A stretch of DNA of 15,497 nucleotides from Methanoregula sp. UBA247. GTDB taxonomy: Archaea; Halobacteriota; Methanomicrobia; Methanomicrobiales; Methanospirillaceae. The stretch lies in contig DADR01000024.1 in assembly GCA_002495055.1 (NCBI GenBank), positions 81,046-96,542 on the forward strand, given 5' to 3'. Positions within the stretch are counted from its first letter, which is position 1, and the number at the start of each line of letters is the position of its first letter. Shown piece by piece: positions 7,426-15,177 of the stretch. The notes beneath the pieces are model-generated. The model was not told the origin of the DNA. It saw only the letters and a list, made by a program, of their open reading frames with translations, and did not search any database. The translations under genes and the position numbers were made by a program.

Positions 7426-9000
7426 TTATGTCTGGACTCTCTCCAGCACCAGCTCTTTACCAAAAATCTTTTCAAAAGCTCTTTTTTCCGCTTCTACACC
7501 CCATATTTCAAGCTGGCAATCCCCGCGGGCAACAACTTCGAGATACACGGAGTCCTTGTCAACATGGGAGAAACGCACATGCCGGATCAGCGCAGTGTGA
7601 CTTCGGTCAAGACTTTCTCCCAACCGGATGAATGTTGACAGGATACGCAGGGATTCCCGTTCGCGTGAATCGAGCTCCAGAATTTCCGGATCTTTTTTTC
7701 GCGGGGTTTTTTTCCGGTGGAACCGTGCAATATTTGCCATGAAGGTAATTTCCTTTTCATCAAAACCAAGGAGTTCTGAGTTTTTAATAATATAATAAGA
7801 ATGTGCATGGTGATTGGTATAGGAAATGAACGATCCGATGTCATGGAGAAATGTTGCATATTCAAGCAATTCACGTTCCCACTCCCCAAAAGTATGGAGT
7901 TTTTGCGCTTTGGCTGAGTCAAATAATTCCAGGACGAGACTTGTAACGGTGCGGGCATGGACTTCATTAATCCCACAGGATCTTCCCAGTTGAAGGACAC
8001 TGCGCTGCCTCGGTGACAACTCGCCAAGAAGGGGGAAAGCTTCTATCCTGGAAAGATAATCGACCAGCAGGCCGTCCTGTAATCCCCGTCCGGTCACCGT
8101 TATGGAATCAAGCGATAGTTCTTTCATGAATGAATCAAGGATAGCAGCACCGGGTATGATGATATCTGCACGATCAGGGTTGATACCCGGTATTTTCTTA
8201 CGTTCATCAAGGGGAAGAGAACAGAGAAGATCGATAACTTTCCGTAAATCCTTGAAAATCAGGACAGAATCTCCGGAATTTTCATTCTGGTGAAGGACTT
8301 TGTGAGCAATTTCGGCAAGATTGATAATAGTGCCGGAACTCCCGATTGCAAGATCAGGCTTTTTATTTCGGATTTTCTGGACAGAATGGATAATGGTATC
8401 TTTAACGTGTTGCTGTACTTTCCTGTACTGGTCCTGAGATACCGGGCCGGTAAAATTACCGGATAAATACAGGTTCGATAAGCGTATTGCCCCCAGTTTG
8501 AAGCTCTCAAGATAGTGATAGTTCCGTTCTCCCCCGATTGCAATCTCCGTGCTTCCGCCACCGATATCTATAAAAAAAGCCTGCCGATCCCCCAGATGAA
8601 TTCCGCTTGAAACACCAAGATAAATGAGGCGGGCTTCTTCCTGCCCGGAAATAACACGGACATCAAGCTGGGCTTCCAGCCGGAGCAGATGCAGGATCTT
8701 TTGCTGGTTGGTTGCCTCCCGCATTGCTGATGTGGCAACAGCGACAAATTCATCGGTATTAAATGTCCCCGCAAGTTCCGTTAATGTTTTACATACAATA
8801 ACCAGTCGTTCTATGGCTTCAGGAAGGATCTCTTCTTCTTCAAACTCGCCATCACCAAGACGGACCTGTTGTTTCTGCCGGGTGAGAATACTATACGAAT
8901 GATTGGGATTAAGCCGCACAACCAGCAGGCGGACTGAGTTTGTTCCGATATCAATAAATGATACCACACGTCCGTCCGGACTGAGTTTCTCATTTTTCAC
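7426..9000 (-). CDS. ppx: Exopolyphosphatase, Ppx/GppA family, with C-terminal HD domain
   Basis: Ppx releases phosphate from the ends of polyphosphate chains; some relatives also hydrolyse pppGpp. The 524-residue product has the ASKHA-fold phosphate motifs FIDIGTNSVRLL (15-26) and FFIDIGGGSTEIAIG (142-156). ATSAMREA lies at 89-96, and the catalytic-glutamate region ISGQEEARLIYLG at 117-129 contains Glu121/Glu122, as in E. coli Ppx. The C-terminal part (about 330-524) is an HD-like helical domain with His349, FLHDIG (His386-Asp387) and His400. The GTG start at 9000 overlaps the stop of the upstream CHAD-HD gene by four bases (GTGA). It is the last gene of the ppk1 operon. Polyphosphatase fits the context better than pppGppase, but specificity is inferred. 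Confidence 0.93.
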   Translation of the reverse strand: MKNEKLSPDGRVVSFIDIGTNSVRLLVVRLNPNHSYSILTRQKQQVRLGDGEFEEEEILPEAIERLVIVCKTLTELAGTFNTDEFVAVATSAMREATNQQKILHLLRLEAQLDVRVISGQEEARLIYLGVSSGIHLGDRQAFFIDIGGGSTEIAIGGERNYHYLESFKLGAIRLSNLYLSGNFTGPVSQDQYRKVQQHVKDTIIHSVQKIRNKKPDLAIGSSGTIINLAEIAHKVLHQNENSGDSVLIFKDLRKVIDLLCSLPLDERKKIPGINPDRADIIIPGAAILDSFMKELSLDSITVTGRGLQDGLLVDYLSRIEAFPLLGELSPRQRSVLQLGRSCGINEVHARTVTSLVLELFDSAKAQKLHTFGEWERELLEYATFLHDIGSFISYTNHHAHSYYIIKNSELLGFDEKEITFMANIARFHRKKTPRKKDPEILELDSRERESLRILSTFIRLGESLDRSHTALIRHVRFSHVDKDSVYLEVVARGDCQLEIWGVEAEKRAFEKIFGKELVLERVQT

Positions 9001-10607
9001 CGTATCACCAGTGTTCGTTCAAATACCTGGGTGAAGAGATCACTTTTAATGAGAGCTCGTTCTTTTTCCGCTGATATATCCCGCAGTGCAGAAATTTCCA
9101 TGATTATTTGTTGCGGGTTTAAAATACAGTGAACAGACAGGATTGAACCAAGGTGGAGATAGTCCAGACCATCTGCAATCCGAATCAATGCTGCTAGCAT
9201 CAGGACATTGTTACGTTCATCTGAGGAAAGAAGGGAGAAAAATCCCTCGGATTCAAAACGAATTTTTGCCCGGTGAGCTTTTACCACCAGCCCGATAATA
9301 CCCCGATCAATAAATTCGAGAGGAAGATTTTCATCAGATACTATCATATCTGCACTGCGATTGGAATGTCCTTTCTGCGAGGATTTCCACCCGATGTCAT
9401 GTAAAAGTCCTGCACACTCAAGTAAAAAACGTTCGTGACCACCCATACGGTGCAGAGGTTCAAGCTCGTCAAACAAACTAAGGGCAAGATCGGTCACTTT
9501 ACGACTATGCTCTAACCCATCAGGATATTGAAGGGCACGCGATGTTACTACAGGCCGTAAATCTTGATCCGGGTGAACAACCGAAAACCTGTATTTGCGG
9601 ATCCTTTCAGTATTCAGGTCTTTGTAAAGTCCATCCCAGAGCCGGAAACGTCCAAGTGAATCCCAGTAACGAACGAATCTCCGGTAAAGGATTTTTCGTT
9701 CCTTTTCCCGTTCGGCAAGGAAGCGTTTATAGCTGGTGACCGGACTCACCCGCCCACTTTTTGGTGTATTTATTTCACGGCTTGTCAGGTGTTCTTTTAA
9801 TAGTATGACCATCACTGAATCTATCCAGACATCACAGTCATGGAGGTCTCCGAGGATTTCCTGGACCTTTTTTATACGCAGGAGATATTTTTTCAGACCA
9901 CGTCGATAGAGTGGAGCATACACTTCCAGAGTATACCTGAGTTTTTTTGCGGCAATTCTTATCGCATGATGTTCTGCAACGGCATCAGGATTATGAACCC
10001 ATTGTTCATGAGAGAGGAGTATTGTCAGGTGTCTGGCGATACGGGTGGCAGCAACGGGGGCAATCCCATAAGGAGATGGTTTTTTACGGATGTTTTGAGA
10101 TCTTTGCTGGTAATCACTCAAAGAAATCCTCATATCATCAATTACACCACTATTTTCCAGTTTTTTTAAGACCCTGACAACAGTTGCCTGAAGTCTTAAG
10201 CGTTTTTTCTGTAATTGTGAGAGCAGAATTGTTTCTGCTTCTCCTTTTAAAAGGAAAGGTGGGGCAAGAGCCGGGTCATCTGCATGAATTCCATTCCGTC
10301 TTTTCTTTTCAAGTTTTATCAGAAATGCAATCTGGACATCAGTATCCCGGGCTTCTCCCAGTGCCCGGGTAATCCTTTGTATCTCCAGCATCCATTGCTG
10401 GTATTTTTTTTTTTGAAAGCATGAAGCAAAGAGAGGGAGTGCTGCACGCAGTCTCCGGGATGCAACCCGCATACGGTGGATATGTTCGATATCCTGCGCC
10501 AGTTTAACACCTTCAATCTCTGTTGAAAATGCGTCGAGCAGGGGAAGGAGTCGTTGCACTCCAAAAATACATTCCGCTTTTAAGGGTTCCGGCACATTAA
10601 CTACCAT
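8997..10607 (-). CDS. CHAD domain protein fused to a Ppx-like HD domain
   Basis: CHAD is a histidine-rich helical domain that binds polyphosphate; CHAD proteins are often encoded beside polyphosphate enzymes. Counted from the ATG at 10607 the product has 536 residues. The first CHAD repeat carries HIHRMRVASRRLRAAL (43-57, with His44, Arg45, Arg47, Arg51, Arg52, Arg54) and LGEARDTDVQI (83-93). The second carries HHAIRIAAKKLRYTLE (213-228) and ILGDLHDCDVW (251-261). Residues 360-536 form an HD domain with EHSRKVTDLALSLFDEL (366-382), LLHDIGW (401-407; His403-Asp404), His414 and LIRIADGLDYLH (474-485). This tail resembles the C-terminus of the neighbouring Ppx. The start at 10607, behind GGGGA and overlapping ppk1 by 11 bases, is preferred. 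The ATG at 10700 would overlap ppk1 by 104 bases and add 31 residues unlike CHAD. Confidence 0.88.
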   Translation of the reverse strand: MVVNVPEPLKAECIFGVQRLLPLLDAFSTEIEGVKLAQDIEHIHRMRVASRRLRAALPLFASCFQKKKYQQWMLEIQRITRALGEARDTDVQIAFLIKLEKKRRNGIHADDPALAPPFLLKGEAETILLSQLQKKRLRLQATVVRVLKKLENSGVIDDMRISLSDYQQRSQNIRKKPSPYGIAPVAATRIARHLTILLSHEQWVHNPDAVAEHHAIRIAAKKLRYTLEVYAPLYRRGLKKYLLRIKKVQEILGDLHDCDVWIDSVMVILLKEHLTSREINTPKSGRVSPVTSYKRFLAEREKERKILYRRFVRYWDSLGRFRLWDGLYKDLNTERIRKYRFSVVHPDQDLRPVVTSRALQYPDGLEHSRKVTDLALSLFDELEPLHRMGGHERFLLECAGLLHDIGWKSSQKGHSNRSADMIVSDENLPLEFIDRGIIGLVVKAHRAKIRFESEGFFSLLSSDERNNVLMLAALIRIADGLDYLHLGSILSVHCILNPQQIIMEISALRDISAEKERALIKSDLFTQVFERTLVIR

Positions 10608-12699
10608 TGTTATACCAGATTCCCCGGTGATCGACCAGCCATGTCTGTGCATTGAGAGCCGGTAAGTCTTCAGAAGATGTGCGACGTTCGTAAGAACCAT
10701 TACTGCTCAAAAGGCGACTCTTGATAGTATCCATCAGTTGCACGGGAAGAATCGTTGATATGATTACATTGCGGTTCTGAGGATCTGCAATCGGGAAAAG
10801 AATTTCCACCCTGCGATCAAGGTTCCGAGGCATGAGATCGGCACTCCCCAGAAAAACCTCTTCATTTCCCCCGTTATGGAAATAGTAAATACGTGCATGT
10901 TCAAGAAACCGGCCAACAATGGTTGTGACCGTGATATTCTCACTTATACCGCTGATTCCCGGTCGCAGGCAACAGATTCCTCTGACCTGCAGATCCACCT
11001 TAACACCCGCCTGTGATGCACGATAGAGAGCGGTGATGCATAGAGGATCAATCAGTGCATTCATCTTGAAAATAATGTGACCGTCACCAAGTTCGCGGTG
11101 CCGGGAAATTTCCCGGTCAATCCTGTCGATAATGCCTTTCCGCAAGGTCACCGGAGCTACAAGCAGTTTCTGATAGTTGGTAATCCGTGCGTAACCGGTG
11201 AGCAGGTTGAAAAGGTTTGCAACATCCTCTCCCTTCTCCTTATCACAGGTTAAAAGGCCAAAATCCGTATAAATCCTGCTTGTGGTGGCATTATAATTAC
11301 CAGTACCGAGATGCAGGTAACGTCGTATGCCATCTTTCTCCCGGCGAACCACCATACAGAGTTTTGCATGTACTTTGAGTCCAACCACTCCATAGACAAC
11401 GTGCACTCCCTCGTTTTCAAGTGCACGGGCCCACCCGATATTATTCTCTTCATCAAATCTGGCTTTAAGCTCGATTAATGCAGATACCGCTTTTCCGTTC
11501 TCGCGGGCTTCCATGAGTGCATTCACAATCGGCGATTTTGAGCCGACACGGTAGAGGGTAATTTTGATGGCAAGGACATCAGGGTCATGAGCAGCCTGAC
11601 GCAGAAAATTTACCACAGGAGAGAAACTGTCATACGGGTGATATAACAGTATGTCATGATGGCGGATGGCAGAAAAGATGTCCCTTCCTTCAGCGAGATC
11701 GGAAGGGACTGAAGGCTGAAAAGGAATATCTTTCAGATCCGGGCGATCAAGGGAGAGCAGCTGCATAAGATCAGCCATACCAACCGGATGACCGACCCGA
11801 TAGAGCATACTGGGAGTTACCCCCAGTTTCTTTTCAAGCATATGGCAGATCCCTTCATGCATGGAACAGTCAAGTTCGATACGCACCGGTTTTCCCCGTG
11901 CACGCTGCTCCATAACCTCCTCAACGGTGGTGAGGAGATCCGAGGCATCATCAACTTCAATATCGATATCAGCATCCCTTGTAATCCTGAACGGGAAAGA
12001 TGCAACAACTTCCAGTCCCGGGAAAAGCAAGTCAAGGTTTGCTGAAATGATTTCCTCGATATATACGTAATGGACCAATGAGTCATCACCGGATTCACCA
12101 GTTCTTTTAGGAGGAATCCTTACGAGTCGTGAGAACAGGTTTGTCGGAACCTTGACCCTGGCAAAAAAATCCTTATTATTCTGGTCCCTTATGATGATCG
12201 CAAGATTAAGCGACAGGTTTGATATAAAGGGAAACGGGTGAGCGCTGTCAAAGGCAAGAGGTGTGAGCACCGGAAAAATCTCATCAATAAAAAATGTACG
12301 CATCAGCTCTTTTTGTTCTGCCAAAAGATCTGCATACATATGAATGAAGATTCCTTCGGCTGCAAGTTTCGGTATAATTTCCCCATGCCAGGTATCATAC
12401 TGGCTTAAAAGTTCCGGGAGAAGCATCTGTCGGATTGCTTCCAGCTGTTGTGAAGGAGTCATCCCGTCCGGAGGATATTTCAGGACACCTTTTTCCAGCT
12501 GGCGCTGGAGACCAGAAACCCGTACCATGAAATATTCATCAAGGTTGTTGGCAAATATCGCCAGGAACTTTACCCGTTCAAGCAACGGATGGCTTTCATC
12601 CCGGGCTTCATCCAGAACGTGCCGGTTGAATCGTACCCAGCTTATTTCGCGATTTATATAGAGTGCTGAATTCTCCAGATCAATTCGTTCTTCATTCAT
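10597..12699 (-). CDS. ppk1: Polyphosphate kinase 1
   Basis: Ppk1 reversibly polymerises the gamma-phosphate of ATP into polyphosphate. The 700-residue length is typical. The N-terminal domain opens with the hallmark INREISWVRFNRHVLDEA (15-32) and FLAIFANNLDEYFMVRV (45-61). The autophosphorylated histidine is His444 in KVHAKL. Other active-site positions are Arg384 in LYRVG, Arg414 in KARFDE, His463 in LHLGTGNYN, and His601 in EHARIYYF, matching E. coli His592. The later conserved GSADLMPRNLDRRVE is at 618-632. The ATG at 12699 has TGAGG about 10 bases upstream and a good TATA candidate at 12761-12769. It is the first gene of a three-gene operon with the CHAD-HD and ppx genes. All key residues are present, so the enzyme should be active. 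Confidence 0.97.
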   Translation of the reverse strand: MNEERIDLENSALYINREISWVRFNRHVLDEARDESHPLLERVKFLAIFANNLDEYFMVRVSGLQRQLEKGVLKYPPDGMTPSQQLEAIRQMLLPELLSQYDTWHGEIIPKLAAEGIFIHMYADLLAEQKELMRTFFIDEIFPVLTPLAFDSAHPFPFISNLSLNLAIIIRDQNNKDFFARVKVPTNLFSRLVRIPPKRTGESGDDSLVHYVYIEEIISANLDLLFPGLEVVASFPFRITRDADIDIEVDDASDLLTTVEEVMEQRARGKPVRIELDCSMHEGICHMLEKKLGVTPSMLYRVGHPVGMADLMQLLSLDRPDLKDIPFQPSVPSDLAEGRDIFSAIRHHDILLYHPYDSFSPVVNFLRQAAHDPDVLAIKITLYRVGSKSPIVNALMEARENGKAVSALIELKARFDEENNIGWARALENEGVHVVYGVVGLKVHAKLCMVVRREKDGIRRYLHLGTGNYNATTSRIYTDFGLLTCDKEKGEDVANLFNLLTGYARITNYQKLLVAPVTLRKGIIDRIDREISRHRELGDGHIIFKMNALIDPLCITALYRASQAGVKVDLQVRGICCLRPGISGISENITVTTIVGRFLEHARIYYFHNGGNEEVFLGSADLMPRNLDRRVEILFPIADPQNRNVIISTILPVQLMDTIKSRLLSSNGSYERRTSSEDLPALNAQTWLVDHRGIWYNNGS

Positions 12700-12760
12700 G
12701 CATGGGCCTCAGGGGAATATTGCCAGATACATTAAAGGGAATAAACTGATATCTTATTAC

Positions 12761-12769
12761 TAAATATTA
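12761..12769 (-). promoter_or_regulatory. Candidate TATA box of the ppk1 operon
   Basis: On the minus strand TAATATTTA is preceded by the purine-rich GAAAAGG, resembling a BRE element. Transcription would start near 12740, giving a leader of about 40 bases before ppk1. A second A/T-rich stretch at about 12787-12803 is possible but more distant. Confidence 0.45.
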
Positions 12770-12820
12770 CCTTTTCTTCGTTGGTTACATATTTAGATAT
12801 TTTTAACTTGGTTTAAGACG

Positions 12821-12834
12821 AAAAACAAAAAAAA
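12821..12834 (-). terminator. T-rich terminator after the DUF2115-like gene
   Basis: On the minus strand, 18 bases after the TAA stop of the preceding gene, lies T8-G-T5. Such T-tracts terminate archaeal transcription. Together with the separate TATA candidate downstream, it suggests the DUF2115-like gene and ppk1 are separate transcripts, though readthrough is possible. Confidence 0.5.
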
Positions 12835-12852
12835 TCTCATTGGATTGATATA

Positions 12853-13530
12853 TTATCCGTTAAAGTTATGGAATTTGTGGCAGTGTTCGATGAACTCCTG
12901 CTTCTTGTGCTCGCTCGGGTTGACCGGGGGCCTGAGATAGCCAATTTCAGGAGTCTGGAGTGCCGGGCAAAAAGGGCAGAGTGCTGCATCAACATCATTG
13001 GCTTTTTCCCGTACCGGACAATAGTAGATTCCCCCAATAAACTGGACAGTATCTCCACCGGGGAATGGTGTGCCTGCCGGGTGTCCTGGTTCATGGAGTA
13101 CAAGCATACAGAACCCGGCAAGGAGATATTTTAAAAACCGGATTAGCGATTCATCTTCACTGGTATTATGCCTGCATTGCTCTCCTGCCATATCCCAGTA
13201 TTTTCTCTGCTGGTCCGTTACCGGTTCGTGCATTGTCTTAAAGACACCCTGTTGCTGTAAAAGGCGTATCCGCTGATAAGTTCCCAGCAGATGTTCAGTG
13301 ATCTTTTTTGCGAGACGGTCCCGGTATTCCGGCGGAATATCCTCGATCTTGTTGCTGAAATTCTGTTTCATCCTCTGGATGTCAAGTGGTGAGTGCTGTA
13401 GTACCAAAAGAGAGATACGTTCTGCTAAATCGCCGCGGTTTTTTGCCTGTTGTAAATCAAGGCAAATCTGTGAAATTGTCGTTCCCTCTTTTTTTGGAGA
13501 AACAGCATTTTCTTCTGGTGAGGAGTGCAT
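12853..13530 (-). CDS. DUF2115/UPF0305-like protein, function unknown
   Basis: The 225-residue product resembles the UPF0305 (DUF2115) family, which is known mainly from methanogens and has no assigned function. The assignment rests on the C-terminal core: HPAGTPFPGG at 150-159, then IYYCPV (168-173) and ALCPFC (183-188). Cys171, Cys185, Cys188 and a late His/Cys group (His208, Cys217, His218) look like a metal site. The N-terminal 140 residues are predicted helical and charged, with no signal peptide. A short hydrophobic helix, LLAGFCMLVL (136-145), precedes the core and is probably buried rather than membrane-spanning. The ATG at 13530 lies about 20 bases after the expected start site of a TATA box at 13571-13583. 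It is encoded on the same strand as, and just upstream of, ppk1, but with its own terminator. The family call comes from memory of the motif. Confidence 0.7.
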   Translation of the reverse strand: MHSSPEENAVSPKKEGTTISQICLDLQQAKNRGDLAERISLLVLQHSPLDIQRMKQNFSNKIEDIPPEYRDRLAKKITEHLLGTYQRIRLLQQQGVFKTMHEPVTDQQRKYWDMAGEQCRHNTSEDESLIRFLKYLLAGFCMLVLHEPGHPAGTPFPGGDTVQFIGGIYYCPVREKANDVDAALCPFCPALQTPEIGYLRPPVNPSEHKKQEFIEHCHKFHNFNG

Positions 13531-13570
13531 AATGTCCCGATTAGTGTTGCTGTCATACTATAGGAAACTA

Positions 13571-13583
13571 AAATAATATAATT
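13571..13583 (-). promoter_or_regulatory. Candidate TATA box of the DUF2115-like gene
   Basis: On the minus strand AATTATATTATTT lies about 45 bases upstream of the ATG at 13530, placing transcription start near 13550 with a short leader. It shares the 132-base divergent spacer with the promoter of the citramalate/isopropylmalate synthase gene. Confidence 0.45.
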
Positions 13584-13614
13584 ATGGGGAAACAGGCCAT
13601 CGGTGCGTCCGAAT

Positions 13615-13626
13615 GTTTTTATATTC
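13615..13626 (+). promoter_or_regulatory. Candidate TATA box of the branched-chain amino acid operon
   Basis: GTTTTTATATTC is a close match to the archaeal TATA consensus. It lies about 40 bases before the GTG start at 13663, giving an expected transcription start near 13647 and a leader of about 15 bases that would still include the ribosome site GGTGAT at 13649-13654. Confidence 0.5.
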
Positions 13627-13662
13627 TCCATTCCTACTCCATACTATGGTGATTTGCCATGA

Positions 13663-15177
13663 GTGAATGTTTTATTTGTTAAAAATCTGCGCTTTTTAGA
13701 TACCACGTTACGGGATGGGGAACAGACCCCAGGTGTTTCGTTAAACCCGAACCAGAAATGTGAGATTGCGGCCAGGCTTGATGATATTGGCATCGACGTG
13801 ATCGAAGTTGGTTCTGCGGCCGCATCTGAAGGCGAGCGGGAAGCGATAAAGGTCATTTCAGAAGCCGGGTTTTCTGCAGAGATTTGTACGTATGTCCGTG
13901 CTCTTCGCCAGGATATCGATTTTGCTGCCGACTATGGTGCCGATTCGGTCCACCTGGTCATTCCGGTAAGCGACCTGCATATTGCAAAAAAGATGAAAAA
14001 GACCCGTGATCAGATCGCAGAAATGGCATATGGTGCCGTAGAGTATGCGAAAAGCCGGGGACTTATCGTTGAACTTTCCGGAGAAGATGCTTCACGGGCT
14101 GATCAAGTCTTCCTGCACACGATTTTTTCTGAAGGTGTAAACCGTGGGGCAGACCGGCTCTGTTTCTGCGATACGGTAGGGCTCCTGACACCAGAAAAGG
14201 TTGCAGAGTACATTCCTTCGCTTGCCACTATCGCACCGCTCTCCATTCACTGTCATGATGATCTCGGTTTTGCCCTTACCAATACAATGGCAGCACTTAA
14301 ATCCGGGGCATCATGTGCCCATGTAACCGTGAATGGTCTTGGGGAGCGGGCGGGGAATACCGCGCTTGAGGAGGTTGTTATGGCGCTTGAGATCCTCTAC
14401 GATTATCGCACACGGATCAAAAAAGAGGAGATCTACCAGCTTTCCACGCTCGTCTCGCGCCTGACCGGTATCCCGTTGCCTGTCAACAAAGCAATCGTTG
14501 GTGAGATGGCATTTACCCATGAAAGTGGTATCCATGCTCATGGTGTGATGCGTGAACCCTCGACCTACGAGTCGATCAAGCCGGAGATGATCGGGCGGAA
14601 GCGCCGCATTGTCCTTGGAAAGCATTCCGGTTCAGCATCTGTAGAATCTGCACTCAATGAAATGAGTTACAAGGCAGATCATATCCAGATAAACGAGATT
14701 GTGGCTCGGATCAAGCAACTGGGAGATGCAGGCAAACGGGTAACTGATACCGATCTTATGGCGATTGCTGATGCAGTCCTTGCCATTGAGAGTAAACCGA
14801 CCATAACCATGCGACAATTTACCGCAGTATCCGGCAGCAATATGATCCCTACCGCTTCCGTTACGCTTGTCGTTAACGGGCAGGAAATGACCGGTGCTGC
14901 CACCGGTGACGGTCCTGTCGATGCCGCGATGGAAGTACTTCGCAAATGCGTTGCAGATGTGGCTGATATCCGGCTCGAAGAATACCATGTGGATGCAATC
15001 CAGGGTGGGACTGACGCACTGGTCGACGTAACAGTAAGATTAAGTAAAGACGGAAAGATAATTACTTCACGCGGCGCTCGTACGGACATCATTATGGCAA
15101 GTGTTGAAGCGATGATCGCCGGCATGAACAGACTATTGAGGGAAGAACATGAAAACCGGGGCAAAAATCCTCGTTGA
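13663..15177 (+). CDS. cimA/leuA: Citramalate synthase / 2-isopropylmalate synthase family, likely CimA
   Basis: Family members condense acetyl-CoA with a 2-oxo acid: pyruvate for CimA (isoleucine route), 2-oxoisovalerate for LeuA (leucine route). The 504-residue product has the catalytic barrel with LDTTLRDGEQTPGVSL (12-27; Arg17, Asp18), Glu141, the metal ligands His196 and His198 in HCHDD, NGLGERAGNTALEEV (224-238) and HESGIHAHG (286-294). A C-terminal LeuA-type dimerisation and feedback domain lies at about 375-495. The segment DSVHLVIPVSDLHI followed by VEYAKSRGLIVELS resembles methanogen CimA as I remember it, but close paralogues make the substrate uncertain. The GTG at 13663 has GGTGAT 8 bases upstream and leaves only six residues before the conserved strand. 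It overlaps ilvB by 29 bases, confirming a branched-chain amino acid operon. Confidence 0.88.
   Translation: MNVLFVKNLRFLDTTLRDGEQTPGVSLNPNQKCEIAARLDDIGIDVIEVGSAAASEGEREAIKVISEAGFSAEICTYVRALRQDIDFAADYGADSVHLVIPVSDLHIAKKMKKTRDQIAEMAYGAVEYAKSRGLIVELSGEDASRADQVFLHTIFSEGVNRGADRLCFCDTVGLLTPEKVAEYIPSLATIAPLSIHCHDDLGFALTNTMAALKSGASCAHVTVNGLGERAGNTALEEVVMALEILYDYRTRIKKEEIYQLSTLVSRLTGIPLPVNKAIVGEMAFTHESGIHAHGVMREPSTYESIKPEMIGRKRRIVLGKHSGSASVESALNEMSYKADHIQINEIVARIKQLGDAGKRVTDTDLMAIADAVLAIESKPTITMRQFTAVSGSNMIPTASVTLVVNGQEMTGAATGDGPVDAAMEVLRKCVADVADIRLEEYHVDAIQGGTDALVDVTVRLSKDGKIITSRGARTDIIMASVEAMIAGMNRLLREEHENRGKNPR

Noticed and set aside
10608..10700. Upstream ATG adding 31 residues to the CHAD-HD protein
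   Set aside because: The segment is inside the ppk1 coding region in another frame, and the extra residues do not resemble CHAD N-termini. The ATG at 10607 has a purine-rich GGGGA upstream and fits better.
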